A DNA stretch of 64,000 bases from Ottelia alismoides (GCA_037367405.1 JAZKJV010002619.1:124001-188000), one strand, 5' to 3'. Positions 35,542 through 47,349 are shown, numbered from the stretch's first letter. Notes: generated by a model not told the origin, from the letters alone. Program-made: numbers and translations.

Positions 35542-36482
35542 TCCTTTATGTTGCAAGGAAAGGATATAAATGTATGCAATGCTTGCATTCTGAAATGAAT
35601 CGAAGTCAAGAAGAACGGTATGATGTATAAAGAATTTCAGTTGATACTGATATAATGCATGATTGATTCTACAGGAATAATGTCACTACACTTAACTTGA
35701 TTGAGAATATTGTGTTGGTTAGAAGTATTAGGAACGAATCTAAGACTCTAAGTATAGAAACTTTGCTGCAGTATACCGACATATTATGGGATAAACTGTA
35801 TACATGCTCACAGTCCAAAAAAATCTCAAGACCTTATACCGGTGTAAAGTAATTTTATCGGTAAAAGACAACGATTAAAACACTGGTATGAGGGATGATA
35901 TACTGGTGTGGCACCTTGCAATTGAAAATCTTCATAATCTCAAAAATATACTAGTAGGAGTATACCAGTATGCGCGAGTGATATGTCGGTACAGGGATAC
36001 TTCCATTAACATATTAAACTATACCGCTTTAATATTCTCAATAGATGTATATGCATGGCCAGAAACTGAAAATGGAATTATTATAAATGTTATGAACTTG
36101 AAAACTTGGGTTTTTGAATCATGAGTACCTTACTGATAAGCAATGCTTGTCCGATCAGCAACTGATTCTGTTTTCTGGCACGGAGCAATATCTTCATCTA
36201 TTGTCATGTGGGTTGGATGGAGGAAAAGCGGAGATATGTGAAGGTGTGTGAACGAGGGCCATCGTCAATCGACTGGGAGGAGGGAGAGGTTTGATCGAAG
36301 GATGAAGAATAGGTCAAAATGCGGAGAAAGCAAGAAGGGAGGTTAGTACATGTGACGTCGGTATGAAGGAGGATGTGGACACCCTCTTCGCTCATGGTCT
36401 GCATTGGCTATCCGGAGATACTATCGACACCAACAAACGATTGTAAGGTGCTTACATTATGCGGAGGAGGGCACTTTGCACA
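35542..36482. other. AT-rich stretch without recognised gene
   Basis: No domain or clear repeat. Words of the type ATACCGGT, ATACTGGT and ATACCAGTA recur about seven times between 35770 and 36030. Nothing else is seen. Confidence 0.45.
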
Positions 36483-36781
36483 TGCTGAAATATAATGCTA
36501 AAGCAAATAATCTGCACATGAACAATAAAAAAATATGAAGTAGAACGCTCAAGATTTACATGGAACACTACTCAATACGGAGCAAGATGAAACCATGGGA
36601 GAAGGCCTCACAGGGCCGAATATTACATTATGAATCTCTCTCAACGAGTAAAGGGGGTGTGGCTTCTTATATAGCCCACAGACAGACCAGAGTTCCACTT
36701 AGATGATGAAGGACTAAATAAGAGATCAAGGTACTTGGATCTTCAAGAGATATAATTACCCATCTATTACATATTCTAACA
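36483..36781 (-). mobile_element. 3' LTR of a minus-strand non-autonomous LTR element
   Basis: On the plus strand it runs TGCTGAAATATAATG...TATTCTAACA and is followed at 36782-36793 by CTCCCCCTCAAG, a polypurine tract on the minus strand. It is homologous (with many differences) to 51822-52135. Conserved parts include AATATGAAGTAGAACG, CATTATGAATCTCTCTCAA, GACAGACCA and TTACCCATCTATTACATA. Confidence 0.78.
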
Positions 36782-37667
36782 CTCCCCCTCAAGTTGGAGC
36801 TGAGAAAGTTGCGGATTGCAACAAAAGAAAATATGCACAATATATCTTCACTCGATAAATCCTGAGAGAGACAGGAGGAAACTCGCTCGGAGTAGTCGCT
36901 CTAGAGAAGACCAGTATGAGAACGGGCCAGCAACAGAAGATCCAGCACGAGGATGGGCCAGCAATAGAAAGAAGTGTGTGCGAGGTCCGACTGTAGTGGA
37001 TGCTTGGGAAGATGGATGGTATGTAGTAGTTGTGGCGGAGTGTTGTTGATGTTGTTGATGGGAAGTAGAAGTCTGAAACGATCCAAGGTAGATAGGTCTA
37101 TCTAGAGTAGTTGATGTCAAACATCAGCGGTAGAGTGGTCATCTCTCATAATGCATATCTCGAGAGTTGGGCCTCTCCCATACATGAACCCTGAGAATGG
37201 CCTCTACGGTATCTTATGCGGACCTGGAATGGTTCTCTTATATAGGGACCATGGAGATGAGATCTCTTTCTGAGGAGCCACGAGTAGAGGATGATGGACA
37301 TAATGCAAAGCCTATAAGGACATCTCAGATAGCAGAATATGCCATGCTCTACTCACCATTTCTCGCATTCTTGTCTGAATAAAGACAGAGAAAATCAATA
37401 TGGGAGAAATAACATAGAACGTGCATTTTTTGCTTTTTCCTTTTTTAATAAGCCATAGTACTTTTTTCTTTTTTATAAGTCGCCCTTTTTTCTTGGTTTT
37501 TCCTTATTCTTTACATTAGCCTCCTTTTTCTCGGCCTTTTTTCTCCTTTTTCGCATAATTGTGGCAGCGTTCTCTCTCTCTATCTCTTTTTGTAATACCA
37601 TCCCAATTAGACCCAACTGTCATGGCATTCCCTCTTTTTTCAGCATCAGTTCAATGGGCCCAAACTC

Positions 37668-37711
<44 letters not shown>

Positions 37712-37942
37712 TATGCATGGCTTACTTGGCCCAAAAAATCCCAAGCAGGGCACCCCGTCTATTTAGATGGAAGGAAGGGTAAGGGTGGCCTAATCTAATC
37801 TCTCTCAAACGGGTTCCACGAAGGGAATCCATCACTTTTCGTCGCCACGAAGGAGCCGGGGAGCACGTTGTCACCGTCAGTCATGAAATCATGCAAGGAG
37901 GAATCATGAGGTGGCATGGCATCTCCTAGAGAAGATCTTCAT
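36782..37942 (-). mobile_element. Internal region (3' half) of the minus-strand LTR element
   Basis: It lies between the polypurine tract and the left target copy of the hAT-like element. There is no gag or pol motif. The frames at 36816-37120 are low-complexity (His/Gln and Thr-rich on the minus strand). It includes a T-rich tract (37400-37560) and a (TC)n microsatellite (37671-37707). Confidence 0.5.
37671..37707. repeat. (TC)n microsatellite
   Basis: About 18 uninterrupted TC units. Confidence 0.97.
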
Positions 37943-38683
37943 GTAGGAGACAGGGGTGAGCACGATTACCGGGGTGGATGGATACCCGGTCCAATCCATG
38001 AGGGTTGACCCTAAACCCATTAATATCTAGTATATTAATTCGAATCGGGTATCCAGTTGGATTTAACCCATGAAATTAGGTAGCACGATCAAATGACCAC
38101 CATGTACCTGCGGATCGACCCATGAATGCTCTAAACCTGCCTCATCCCCCTTCATCCAATACTCCCACCCTCGACACCACCAACAAAGCCCTCGTCGTCT
38201 CCTTCCTCGATCTCATAATAGTCGCACCGACGTCACTCCTTTTATCTCTTGCTTGTGTCCAGTGCTCTCATGCTTAGGGATCACATGATTTTCGCATCTA
38301 TCGTAATCGCATACAGAAAAGTGTGGTGTTTAAATTTCCGTTGGCATTCGTATAGTCATTGGCAATCAATTTGCGTTAATGTGACTATTAACACAATCTT
38401 TTAATATTTGATAATTTATCATTACTGTGTATTGTCGAGGTTCAAACACTACTCCATTCCAGGCATCGAGTATCTGACCTTGAGCGCATTGCATATGGAC
38501 TCGAGGTCAGATGACGGGACTGTCCCAACTCAGCATTGAAGACGAGGTCAGCATCGAGGTCAAGGGTACTGAAGGGGTTTACAAATCCAGGATGGATGCC
38601 ACTGGAATGTTTCCTCCAAATCGATATTGGTGTCGACTGATACCTGTTTTTTAAAATATTAATTTTTGGTAGCTATTTATTTA

Positions 38684-38830
38684 TGTGGAACGGAAAAAAA
38701 TAGAATTATTATTCCTCAAAGCCCTAGAACTCTCTTATATAGGAGAAAAGTTTTATGAGAAAATTACATAAGATAGATCGGAGAAATAAACAAATATAAA
38801 TAAAGACAACAAGATAACATAATCTCAACA
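38684..38830 (-). repeat. Copia-3 3' LTR (147 bp)
   Basis: The plus-strand reading is TGTGGAACGG...AATCTCAACA. It is followed by CTCCCCCTCAAG (38831-38842), which is the polypurine tract on the minus strand. CTCTCTTATATAGGAG holds the TATA-like core on the complement. Confidence 0.95.
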
Positions 38831-38870
38831 CTCCCCCTCAAGTTGGAGCATATATGTCTATCATGCTCAA

Positions 38871-39383
38871 CTAGGAACAGCAACGGTGAAAACAACCTCT
38901 TGCAGGAGCTTTGGTAAACATGTCTGCAATCTGATCACCTGAAGCAACATAAGAAGTGGAAATCAGCCCCTTTTGGATCAAATAACAAGTGTAGTGACAA
39001 TCTATTTCAATGTATTCTGTTCTCTTATGAAAGGTTAGTGCTGCCTGATTATCACATTTGCGGTGCATAGGAAGAGGCACCTCAATAGTTAGGTCAGTCA
39101 GGACATACTTGACCCACATCATTTATGTACTCCCTTGGACCATAGCCCTATATTCTGATTCAGCGTTGGATCGAGCAACAACTGTTTGTTTCTTACTTTT
39201 CCATGAAACCAATGAGCTACCGATAAACACAATGAAGCCTGAGGTGGACTTCTTGTCCTTAAGACACCCAGCATAATCCGCATCTGCGCAACCAGAAACT
39301 GTGAGAGATGTATCTCTTCTAAAAAGAATACCTGCACCTGGAGAAGATTTCAGATATCTCAAAATCTTAAAAACTACATCCAT
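38871..39383 (-). pseudogene. Copia-3 RNase H
   Basis: The minus-strand frames 39383-39123 and 39122-38871 give the copia RNase H signature [20 protein letters not shown], then [21 protein letters not shown], then MHRKCDNQAALTFH and the C-terminal SGDQIADMFTKA. The protein degrades RNA in RNA:DNA hybrids. A stop or shift near 39121 separates the two parts, and the segment between QAAL and HKRTEYIEIDCHY is shortened compared with Copia-4. Confidence 0.88.
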
Positions 39384-39478
39384 ATGAATTTGTCTGGGCT
39401 ACTCCATAAACTGGCTGACTCTACTCACAGCAAATGATATATCAGGCCTTGTAATAGTGACATATAACAACTTCCCCG

Positions 39479-40130
39479 TCAGCTCTCTTTATTTTTTTTA
39501 TCCACCTCTTCATAGTCATCATCATAAAGCCTAGCATTGGGATCCATTGGTGTAGTGGCAGGTCTGCATCCTGTCATGCATGTCTCAAATAGAAGGTCAG
39601 TAACATACTTCCATTGGGTCATAACCATACCCTTCTGATTTCGTGCAAACTCTAGGCCAAGGAAGCAATGTAGTGTGCCAAGGTCCTTGGTCACAAACTG
39701 TTGCCCAAGGAAATCCTTAGCTGCATGAATGTCATTTTCATCGCTGCCAGTAACAATGTCATTAACATAAACCAGAACTACAACGGTACCTCTCTGAGTT
39801 CTCTTAACAAAAAGAGAATGACCTGCAGTGGATCTGATAAACCCTGTTCAATCAACTTTAAGAGCTTATAAAACCAAGCCTTCGGACTCTGTTTAAGGCC
39901 ATATATGGCCTTGTGAAGACGGCACACCATACTGGACTCCCCCTCAGCAATAAACCCTGGTGGTTGCTGCATGTAAACTTCCTCCTGCAAATCGCCATAC
40001 AAGAATGCATTCTTCACATCTAATTGGAAAAGCGGCCAGTCACGTATCACAGCAACAGCAATGAGAATCCTCAATGTAGAATGACGTGCAACAGAAGAAA
40101 AAGTGCTTGGTAATCCACCCTATATGTTTG
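39479..40130 (-). pseudogene. Copia-3 reverse transcriptase with YVND in place of YVDD
   Basis: The minus-strand open parts 40074-39778 and 39694-39479 carry LDVKNAFLYGDLQEEVYMQQ, VCRLHKAIYGLKQSPKAW, then VTKDLGTLHCFLGLEFARN (family reading) and GCRPATTPMDP. Between them the active-site box reads YVND (minus codons at 39758-39769): the first catalytic aspartate codon is AAT rather than GAT. Copia RTs need both aspartates of YVDD to bind metal. Frameshifts separate the open parts. Confidence 0.88.
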
Positions 40131-40279
40131 GGTGAACCCAGGAGCGACCAATATGGCTTTATATCTATCCACAGTGCCATCATCTCGGTGTTTCACAGTA
40201 AATACCCGCTTGCTGCCAACAACAGACGCACCTGGTATAGCCCTTACAACACTCCACGTACCTTAGGACTATAAAGTTG

Positions 40280-41092
40280 TCATCTCCTCCTCCATAGCCA
40301 GACGCCACTGGCTACTCTGCAGTGCATCCTGATACATCTGTGGTATTTCCATAGCATATAGTCACACAACAAATTTCGGAAAATCCTTGGAAAGACGGTC
40401 CAAGGAAACATGGGAAGCAAGAGGATGCATAGTGCATGTATGCCTCTGCCTCCGTAAAGTAATAGGTACGTCCATGTCCTCATCACATGCAGAAGGTATA
40501 TCATCCAAGACATCATGTACATCAGCGTGTACATGCAAATCACCAGTGCCATTAGAAGAACTCAAATGTTCAGACCATACCTTAGGTGTGCTGGATGATG
40601 GAGGAGGCGCATGAGCACGGGGACGTTGTTGGTAAACCTGCGGATAGAAAGTAGGTGGTGGTGGAGGTGGCAGTGGAGGTGATGATGGAGGTGGTAGTGA
40701 TAGCGTTGTAGTAGACTATGGTGAAGATGGTGTAATGGAGATCGGAGGTAGAGGCATATAGACTGCTTCTCCATCCTCTGAAGGAATGAGCTTGTCACAT
40801 GTTGGAGAAAATACATAATGGACTCAAAGAAGGTGACATCAGCATTGGCATAGTACCTTCGTCGAACAGGGTTGAAAAACCTATATCCCTTTTGGGTCTT
40901 AGAATACCCAACAAACACACATTTGACGGCTCTGGGAGAGAGCTTGTCAAGACTAGGAGACATCTGATGAACAAAAACTACTGAACCAAAAACACGAGGC
41001 GTAAGTGAGAAAAGATCCGTCTCGAGAATGCAATCAAGAACAAGATCTTCTCCCCCGGAACCGAAGAGGGCATGCGATTTACCAGATAGCAA
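40280..41092 (-). pseudogene. Copia-3 integrase C-terminal and linker region
   Basis: The minus-strand frame 41092-40562 includes FSLTPRVFGSVVFVH and SPSLDKLSPRAVKCVFVGYS..QKGYR, the conserved copia region after the integrase core. A low-complexity His/Leu/Pro-rich linker follows. A further frame (40552-40280) covers the stretch before RT. Frames change at about 40560. Confidence 0.85.
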
Positions 41093-41112
41093 GTAGTTAG
41101 AATAGCATCCCC

Positions 41113-41505
41113 CTAGTATGAATGAGGGACACGGGTTCGGATTAAAAAATTTCTGGTAACATCCAAAAGATGACGGTGTTCTCGTTCAGCCATCCCATTC
41201 TGTTGGGAAGTATACGCACAAGATGTCTGATGCACAATACCATGAGATCTAAGGAATTGGGAAAGTTGAGTACTGTAAAATTCTAGTGCATTATCTGAAC
41301 GTATAAACTTGAATTTTGTTGAAAAAATGTTCCTTATTTCATTTATAAAGGACTGAATAACAGGATCAGCATCAGACTTGTTCTTAAGTAGAAAGACCTG
41401 GGATAACCTTGAAAACTCATCAACTGCAACAAGATAAAACATATGTCCCTGATGATCTGGGACACGACTGGGACCCCAAATATCAAAATGAATTAACTCA
41501 AACAA
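41113..41505 (-). pseudogene. Copia-3 integrase core
   Basis: The frame reads FELIHFDIWGPSRVPDHQG (first catalytic Asp in HFDIWGP), later FIRSDNALEF (second Asp) and HQTSCAYTSQQNGMAEREHR (catalytic Glu in NGMAERE). All three acidic residues of the DDE core are present. Integrase would join the cDNA ends to host DNA. It is out of frame with the protease segment upstream. Confidence 0.9.
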
Positions 41506-41756
41506 ACTATGACTACTCCGACCCTGACGACTCTAGAAAGTGGACCGATGATGCTTCTCAAGCCGGCAGGCCTCTCACTAAAAGGTAAAGCGAGGAGAAA
41601 TATGTTGAAGAACATGACACAGCTTTTGTAGAGGAAGATGACCAAATCGATGATGCCATATATGAGGAGAAACATATCCAGTGTGAAGAGAAAAGGCACC
41701 ATCATAAGGAGATTACACTAGTCTGTAGAGACCTCCTTACTCACGGTCAGATCCAA

Positions 41757-42500
41757 TCACAATGCTCGTAAATATATCCCGAAACACAATAGCAGATGGA
41801 TCAATATGACACGACAGTGTAAATCTTTGGTCATTTGACTAATTGATAGTAAATTCATAGAAAACTTAGGAGCATAATGGACATTCTGAAGCCTCGTTGC
41901 GGGGTTCAACTGCACCTTCCCCTGGTCGGTAGTGGGAGAATGTGTCCCATCGGCTATCACGACATATCGTCCCGACTGAGTCAGACGGAAATCACTAAAC
42001 TGACCTCTATCACCCCAGAGATGATGGGATGCTCCTGAATCCATGATCCATTCTGACAAGTCTGCCCTATAATAACTAGTAAAGGTATATGTTATACCTG
42101 ATGTAGATGATGATGTTGAGACAGCTACCTCTGAGGGGCCTAAAGAAGAGATAGTTGACCTAGGAGTAGGCATAATCTCCCTAAGTCACGCCACAAGTTC
42201 ATCGAATCTCTGATCAGGAACAGGTGATTGACTTCTGACCTGTTGTGTCTGCTCTGCAACTCGAGCTGAAGCAAGAAACCCGTGCTTAGAATAGCAGGTT
42301 TCCTCACAGTGTCCCGATCTGTGGCAGTAGGTACACGGCTGATGGGATCGACCACCCCCTCCTCTGCCACGGCCGGGGCCCCCCTCCCACGATATGGTGT
42401 AGGACTTCCCCTACCACGAGACGCAACCATGGCTGAAGATGTCTGAGACTGTAAAATATTACTAGAAGATATAGATAGTCTACTCAATCTGCGATATGCC
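41757..42500 (-). pseudogene. Copia-3 gag C-terminus (CCHC) and protease
   Basis: The minus-strand sequence near 42340-42295 encodes CTYCHRSGHCEETC, a C-x2-C-x4-H-x4-C zinc knuckle that binds genomic RNA. It sits in a different frame from the long 42487-42140 frame, so there is a shift. Frame 42173-41757 contains WIMDSGASHHLWGDRG, the aspartic protease active site (DSG), and ends in the GAG-pre-integrase region. The left boundary of this coding block is the Copia-4 insertion site. Confidence 0.88.
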
Positions 42501-42505
42501 TCCTC
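42501..42505. repeat. Target-site duplication of Copia-4, left copy (TCCTC)
   Basis: TCCTC is repeated perfectly at 47659-47663, directly after the 3' LTR of Copia-4. Confidence 0.93.
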
Positions 42506-42654
42506 TGTAGAGACTTATGTTGTGTTATGTCATTATGTACCGTTTCATATTTTCTATTTTTGTTCTGGACTCTTATGTAATTTACCCATGGGTTCTCTAT
42601 ATATAAGGAAGCATAGGGTTCTATGGAATAAACAGTTTTCATTTTCCACCAACA
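42506..42654 (+). repeat. Copia-4 5' LTR (149 bp)
   Basis: The LTR runs TGTAGAGACTTATG...TCCACCAACA, with TAATTTACCCATGGG and CTCTATATATAAGG as a TATA-type core. It is followed by CGGTATCAAGGCC (42655-42667), a primer site altered from TGGTATCAGAGC. Confidence 0.95.
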
Positions 42655-42698
42655 CGGTATCAAGGCCAAAACCCTAACCTTAACCCTTATCTCGTCGC

Positions 42699-42701
<3 letters not shown>

Positions 42702-42736
<35 letters not shown>
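42702..42736. repeat. (CT)n microsatellite in Copia-4 leader
   Basis: About 17 CT units lie in the leader between primer site and gag, with C-runs nearby (42751-42760 and 42820-42830). Confidence 0.95.
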
Positions 42737-42738
<2 letters not shown>

Positions 42739-42989
42739 CGGCACCACCACCCCCCCCCCAACCTCCTTCCAACCGCAAGCCCCCCGCCGGCTACCGCTCC
42801 TCCTTTCCGCCGGGCACCCTCCCCCCCCCCAGCCGGCCGCCTACAGCCCGCAGGCCCCTCCCCTCCCGCTGGGCCACTATCTCGTCATGGATTTGAGTGC
42901 ATAAAAGTCTACATATGCACTCAAATCCTATCAAGTTTACGTAGTCACCGATTTCTTGTCTACAAACCTTAGTTTTCGTCTCCGACAAG

Positions 42990-43760
42990 ATGTCGTGAAG
43001 TAAAGTCAACATGCCCTCCATAGGCACGTTCAAAGGTCCAGCGCCAATATTCAAGATGGATGGGACGAACTATGAGCTCTGGGCGATGCAGTTCATGAGT
43101 CTCATGATGTCGAACGGTAAGAAGCATATACTTACCGAAGATGAGCCAGCAGAGAAGACTGGGATCTACGCCTCCTGGGAGGCCAATGATTCTTATGCTA
43201 AGGTTTGGCTATCAGGAACACTGTCGATGGAGATTGCCAATGATGTCCTCCACCAGCCCACCACCAAGGCGATGTGGGATATTTTGGCCGTCACATATTC
43301 ACAGGTGCGGAACGAGACCAAGATGTTACAGCTCCAGCATGATATTTTTACAATGAAGCAGAATGGGCGGCCGCTTCACTCTTTGTACACGTCCCTGAGG
43401 GGGATGTTCGAGAAACTATATAGCACTATACCACTCATGGCGACTCCAAAGCAGCAGAAGACCTTCCGGAATGCTACCATGGTGGGCATACTACTAGCAG
43501 CACTTGATCCTGAGTATGAGGCAGCCCGCTCTCAGATACTTGCCGATGCTATTATTCCTCCTATGGAGGAAGTTAACCGAAGACTCGGTCGCATCTATGT
43601 ATCTTCCAGCACATATATTCCACCCCCATCGGCGATGGCGGTATCACAAGGGAGAGGTGGTCAGTCTTCTTTTCGTGGACGTGGACCTCGTGGCTGAGGA
43701 GGTCGTTTTTGCCATCCATGTTCTTTCTGTCATTGCATAGGTCACTCAGAGGATACATGC
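42990..43760 (+). pseudogene. Copia-4 gag
   Basis: The likely native start (ATG near 42990, MS then TGA) is broken at the third codon. The frame is open from 43011 to 43697: MPSIGTFKGPAPIFKMDG, then GKKHILTEDEPAEK, AKVWLSGTLSMEIANDV, ALDPEYEAARSQILADA and a Gly/Arg-rich SQGRGGQSSFRGRGPRG. After a stop, another frame gives the zinc knuckle CSFCHCIGHSEDTC (43719-43760), C-x2-C-x4-H-x4-C. The retrotransposon gag (UBN2-type) region would assemble particles; the knuckle binds RNA. Confidence 0.9.
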
Positions 43761-43853
43761 TACTCTAAGCATGGGTTTCTAGCATCGGCACGTGTAGCCG
43801 AGCATGTTACATCTCATCCGGCATCCACTACAGATAACCGGTTCGAAGAGCTT

Positions 43854-44335
43854 GTGGTACGTCTGCGTGACATTATGCATCAATCATCTACTGATTCTCC
43901 AGGTGGATCTATAGATGTCACTGCTACAGCATCTGCCAGTACTTCTGTCGCTGCCAGTACCTCAGGTAGTGCTACTGCCTTTACATCTAGTCATGATCTC
44001 TCAGATTGGATTATGGATTCTGGCGCCACTCATCATCTCTGTCGTGACAGAGATAGACTTGAGTCATACAGGGACATCTCACCTGGACGCTCAGTGCTCA
44101 TAGCTGATGGGACTCATTCCCCCGTCGTTGGACAGGGGGAGATCACCTTGTCACCTTCTACGCATTTACAGAATGTTCTACATGTTCCTGAATTTTCCAT
44201 GAATTTATTATCCATTAGTCAGATTATGAAGGATTTGCACTATCGTGCTATATTTGACCCATCATCTCTCATTTTTCAGGACATACTAACAGGCAGGGTG
44301 ATTGGATGTGGCTCTGAGCAGAATGATCTCTATCG
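43854..44335 (+). pseudogene. Copia-4 protease and start of GAG-pre-integrase
   Basis: The frame runs through a Ser/Thr/Ala-rich linker into WIMDSGATHHLCRDRD (DSG at 44016-44024, the aspartic protease active site). It continues to VLIADGTHSPV, NVLHVPEFSMNLLSISQ and DLYRLVRNS. It is open to 44810, but from 44637 it reads duplicated sequence. Confidence 0.9.
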
Positions 44336-44961
44336 TCTGGTCCGAAATTCATATGCTGGCATCTCTTCTCATTCAGCCAGATCAGTCTCTCCGTACACCT
44401 GGCATCTTTGCTTTGGTCACCTCCCGCTCCAGAAAATGAGACACCTCTTGCCTCAGATCCCTCCGAGTTCGTCATTTCGTTATGAAGCGTGTCAGTTGGG
44501 AAAGCATCATCGTTCTACCTTCCCTAGTCATCAGAGTTGGAGCAGTAATTCCCCTTTTAAGTTGTTTCATATTGATATTTGGGGTCCGAGTCGTGTACCT
44601 GATCATCAGGGACACAGGTTCTATCTAGTACACAGGCTCTGCGTAGAATGGTCTCTATCGTCTTGTCCAGAATTCATATGTTGGCGTCTCTTCTCATTCA
44701 GCCAGATCAGTCTCTCCATACACCTGCCATCTTCGCTTTGGTCACCTCCCGCTCCAGAAAATGAGACATCTCTTGTCTCAGATCTCTCCGAGTTCGTCGT
44801 TTCATTGTGAAGCGTGTCAGTTGGGAAAGCATCATCGTTCTACCTTCCCTAATCATCATAGTCGGAGCAGTAGCTCCCTATTTAAGTTGTTTCATATTGA
44901 TATTTGGGGTCCGAGTCGTGTACTTGATCATCAGGGAAACAGGTTCTATCTAGTACATAGG
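44312..44961 (+). repeat. 325-bp tandem duplication in Copia-4 (GAG-pre-integrase to integrase start)
   Basis: AATTCATATG with its context lies at 44346 and again at 44671, and the two units (about 44312-44636 and 44637-44961) align across their full length. Each contains TGGCATCTTTG/TGCCATCTTCG, GAAGCGTGTCAGTTGGGAAA and TTGATATTTGGGGTCC. A smaller echo, AGGTTCTATCTAGT, is repeated at 44940 and 44960. The duplication is specific to this copy. It doubles the zinc-binding H..C region and the first integrase Asp motif. Confidence 0.9.
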
Positions 44962-45552
44962 TTCTATCTAGTTGTAGTTGATTATTTTTCTCGTGTATCT
45001 TGGATTTTCCTTTTGAAGAATAAATCTGAAGCAGGGGATGTTATTAAAAATCTTATCAGTGAAGTGCAGAATGTTTTTTCTTATACTGTCAAATATGTTC
45101 GTACGGATAATGCACTGGAATTCTGCACTCGTTCTCTCTCCCAATTTCTTTCGTCCAAAGGTATTATTCACCAAACCACTTGTGCTTACACATCTCAACA
45201 AAATGGAATGACAGAGAGAAAACATCGTCACCTTCTTGGAACCCTGCTGATCCAGAGTTGTGCGCCTATCACTTTTTGGGGGGATGATGCCCTTACAGCC
45301 TGCTACCTGGTCCATCGTATGTCGTCCTTTGTTCTTGGTGAAAAAATTCCTCTATCCGTTATTTTCCCTGATAAGGAATTATTTTCACTTACTCCTCGTG
45401 TCTTTGGTATTGTTGCTTTTGTTCACCACTTGTCTCCTGGACTTAGCAAACTCTCTCCTAGAGCCGTCAAGTGTGTCTTTGTAGGTTACTCTCGAACGCA
45501 GAAGGGTTATCGTTGTTATGATCGCATAAAAGAAATATTTTGTCAGTGCTGA
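44761..45552 (+). pseudogene. Copia-4 integrase
   Basis: The open frame of 263 codons holds the CEACQLGKHHRSTFP zinc-binding end, FHIDIWGPSRVLDHQG (Asp 1), YVRTDNALEF (Asp 2), HQTTCAYTSQQNGMTERKHR (Glu), then SLTPRVFGIVAFVHHLSPG and KCVFVGYSRTQKGYR. All three catalytic acids are visible. It ends by frameshift at 45552. A Pro-rich linker follows in another frame (45575-46081), containing SPPPPPPQPPIPPLP. Confidence 0.9.
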
Positions 45553-46084
45553 CGTTACATTTTTTGAGTCCGTTATGCACTTCTCCCCTGCCAATGACAG
45601 GTTGGTCTCTTCCACATCTAATGATGATGTCTATGTTCCTCCTCCTCCTAGTCTGAGTCCACCTGAGTCTAATCCAGTTCCAGTTGTCAAGCCACCATCA
45701 TCACCACCACCACCACCTCCACAACCACCTATCCCACCATTACCTAAATTCTATACATGTCGATCAGGTCCTGCTCAAACTACACGTCAGGCATCCATCA
45801 CGCCTCAGGTATGTTCAGATGTTATTACTAATGATGGGTCGGATAATGTGCATGTACAGGATTCTTCGTTGCAGAAGGAAGATGTACCATCGAGTACAGT
45901 GGACGATGACCTTGATATCCCTATTGCTATTCGGAAGCAGAAACGGACTTGCGTGTCTTATCCATTTGCTTCCCAGGTCTCCTTTCACCGTCTCACAGGT
46001 GACTTTCAAAAGTTTGCTATGGCTTTGTCTTCCGTGGAAATACCACGGACTTATCAAGAGGCTATGAAGATTGACTGCTGAAGA

Positions 46085-47349
46085 TTGGCTATGGAAGAAG
46101 AAATGCATGCTTTACAGTCCCGTGGTACATGGAGCCTGGTTACTGCTCCATCTGGAGCATCTATTGTGAGCTGCAAATGGGTATTCACAGTTAAATACCA
46201 TGCAGATAGTAGTCTTGATCGGTACAAGGCTCGGCACTCTACTCTGCGCATTCTTCTATCGACTGTTGTGGTACGTGACTGGTCCATCTCTCAACTTGAT
46301 GTAAAGAATGCATTCTTGTATGGAGATCAGCAGGAGGAAGTCTACATGCAGCAACCATCGGGGTTTACAGCTGAGGGGAAGAATCATATGGTGTGTAGAC
46401 TTCACAAGGTGATATATGGCCTTAAACAGAGTCCAAAGGCATGGTTCCAAAAGCTTTCCCACCTAATTGAACGACGCGGATTCAAAAGATCAAATGTGGA
46501 TCACTCGTTGTTCATTCAGAAGACTTCTAGAGGTACGGTTGTCATCATGGTATATGTTGATGATATTCTTACAGGAGATGATGTTCAGGGAGTAGAGATG
46601 GCAAAAGCATTCTTGGTCCGTCAGTTTGTCACGAAGGATCTTGGTACCCTAAGATATTTTCGGGGTTTGGAATTTGCCAGGAATGCACAGAGTCCGGTGA
46701 TGACCCAAAGGAAATATATTACAGATTTTCTGGTTGAAACAAGCATGGTTGGATGTAGACCATCGAGCACTCCTATGGATCCAAGTATGAAACTGTATGA
46801 CAATGATACTGAAGAAGTGGACAAGAGAAGATATATAGAGATGGTGGGTAAGCTTCTTTATATCACTATAACTCGACCCGATATTGCCTTTGCAGTAAGT
46901 CGGGTGAGTCAATTTATGGAGCATCCAAGACAAGTTCATATGGATGCCATATACATGATACTGAGGTATCTAAAGTCTTCTCCATGCTCAAGGTTGATGT
47001 TTAGAAAGAACAGAGATTTCTCTATTTCAGCTTGTGCAGAGGCAGATTATGCAGGGTGTCCTAAGGATCGTAAGTCTACTTCAGGCTTTGCCGTTTTCGT
47101 GGGGAGTTCTCTGGTTTCTTGGAAAAGCAAGAAACAAACTGTTGTGGCGAGGTCTAGCGCTGAATCTGAATATAGGGCCATGGTGCAAGCAAGCACGGAG
47201 ATGATGTGGGTTCGAGCCGTATTAGAAAACTTACATATAGATGTACCTTTACCCATGCAGCTTCAGTGTGACAATCAAGTAGCTCTGTTTATTGCCAACA
47301 ATCCAGCATTTCATGAAAGAACAAAGCATATCGAAGTAGATTGCCACTA
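46085..47349 (+). pseudogene. Copia-4 reverse transcriptase and RNase H (421 aa open)
   Basis: The frame begins in the fingers region (SCKWVFTVKYHADSSLDRYKA), then LDVKNAFLYGDQQEEVYMQQ, VCRLHKVIYGLKQSPKAW, VVIMVYVDDILTGDD (YVDD at 46553-46564), VTKDLGTLRYF and GCRPSSTPMDPSMKLYD. The segment between DRYKAR and HSTLRILL is missing about 30 codons compared with the family (it contains the VARGFTQ...YFETFSPVA block). RNase H follows: [33 protein letters not shown] and CDNQVALFIANNPAFHERTK. A TAA at about 47348 ends the frame early; the rest (to 47505) is still readable. The active site is intact. Confidence 0.9.

Noticed and set aside
42484..43054. Minus-strand frames across the Copia-4 LTR and leader (for example 42484-42750)
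   Set aside because: Arg/Glu runs are just the (CT)n repeat read on the minus strand.
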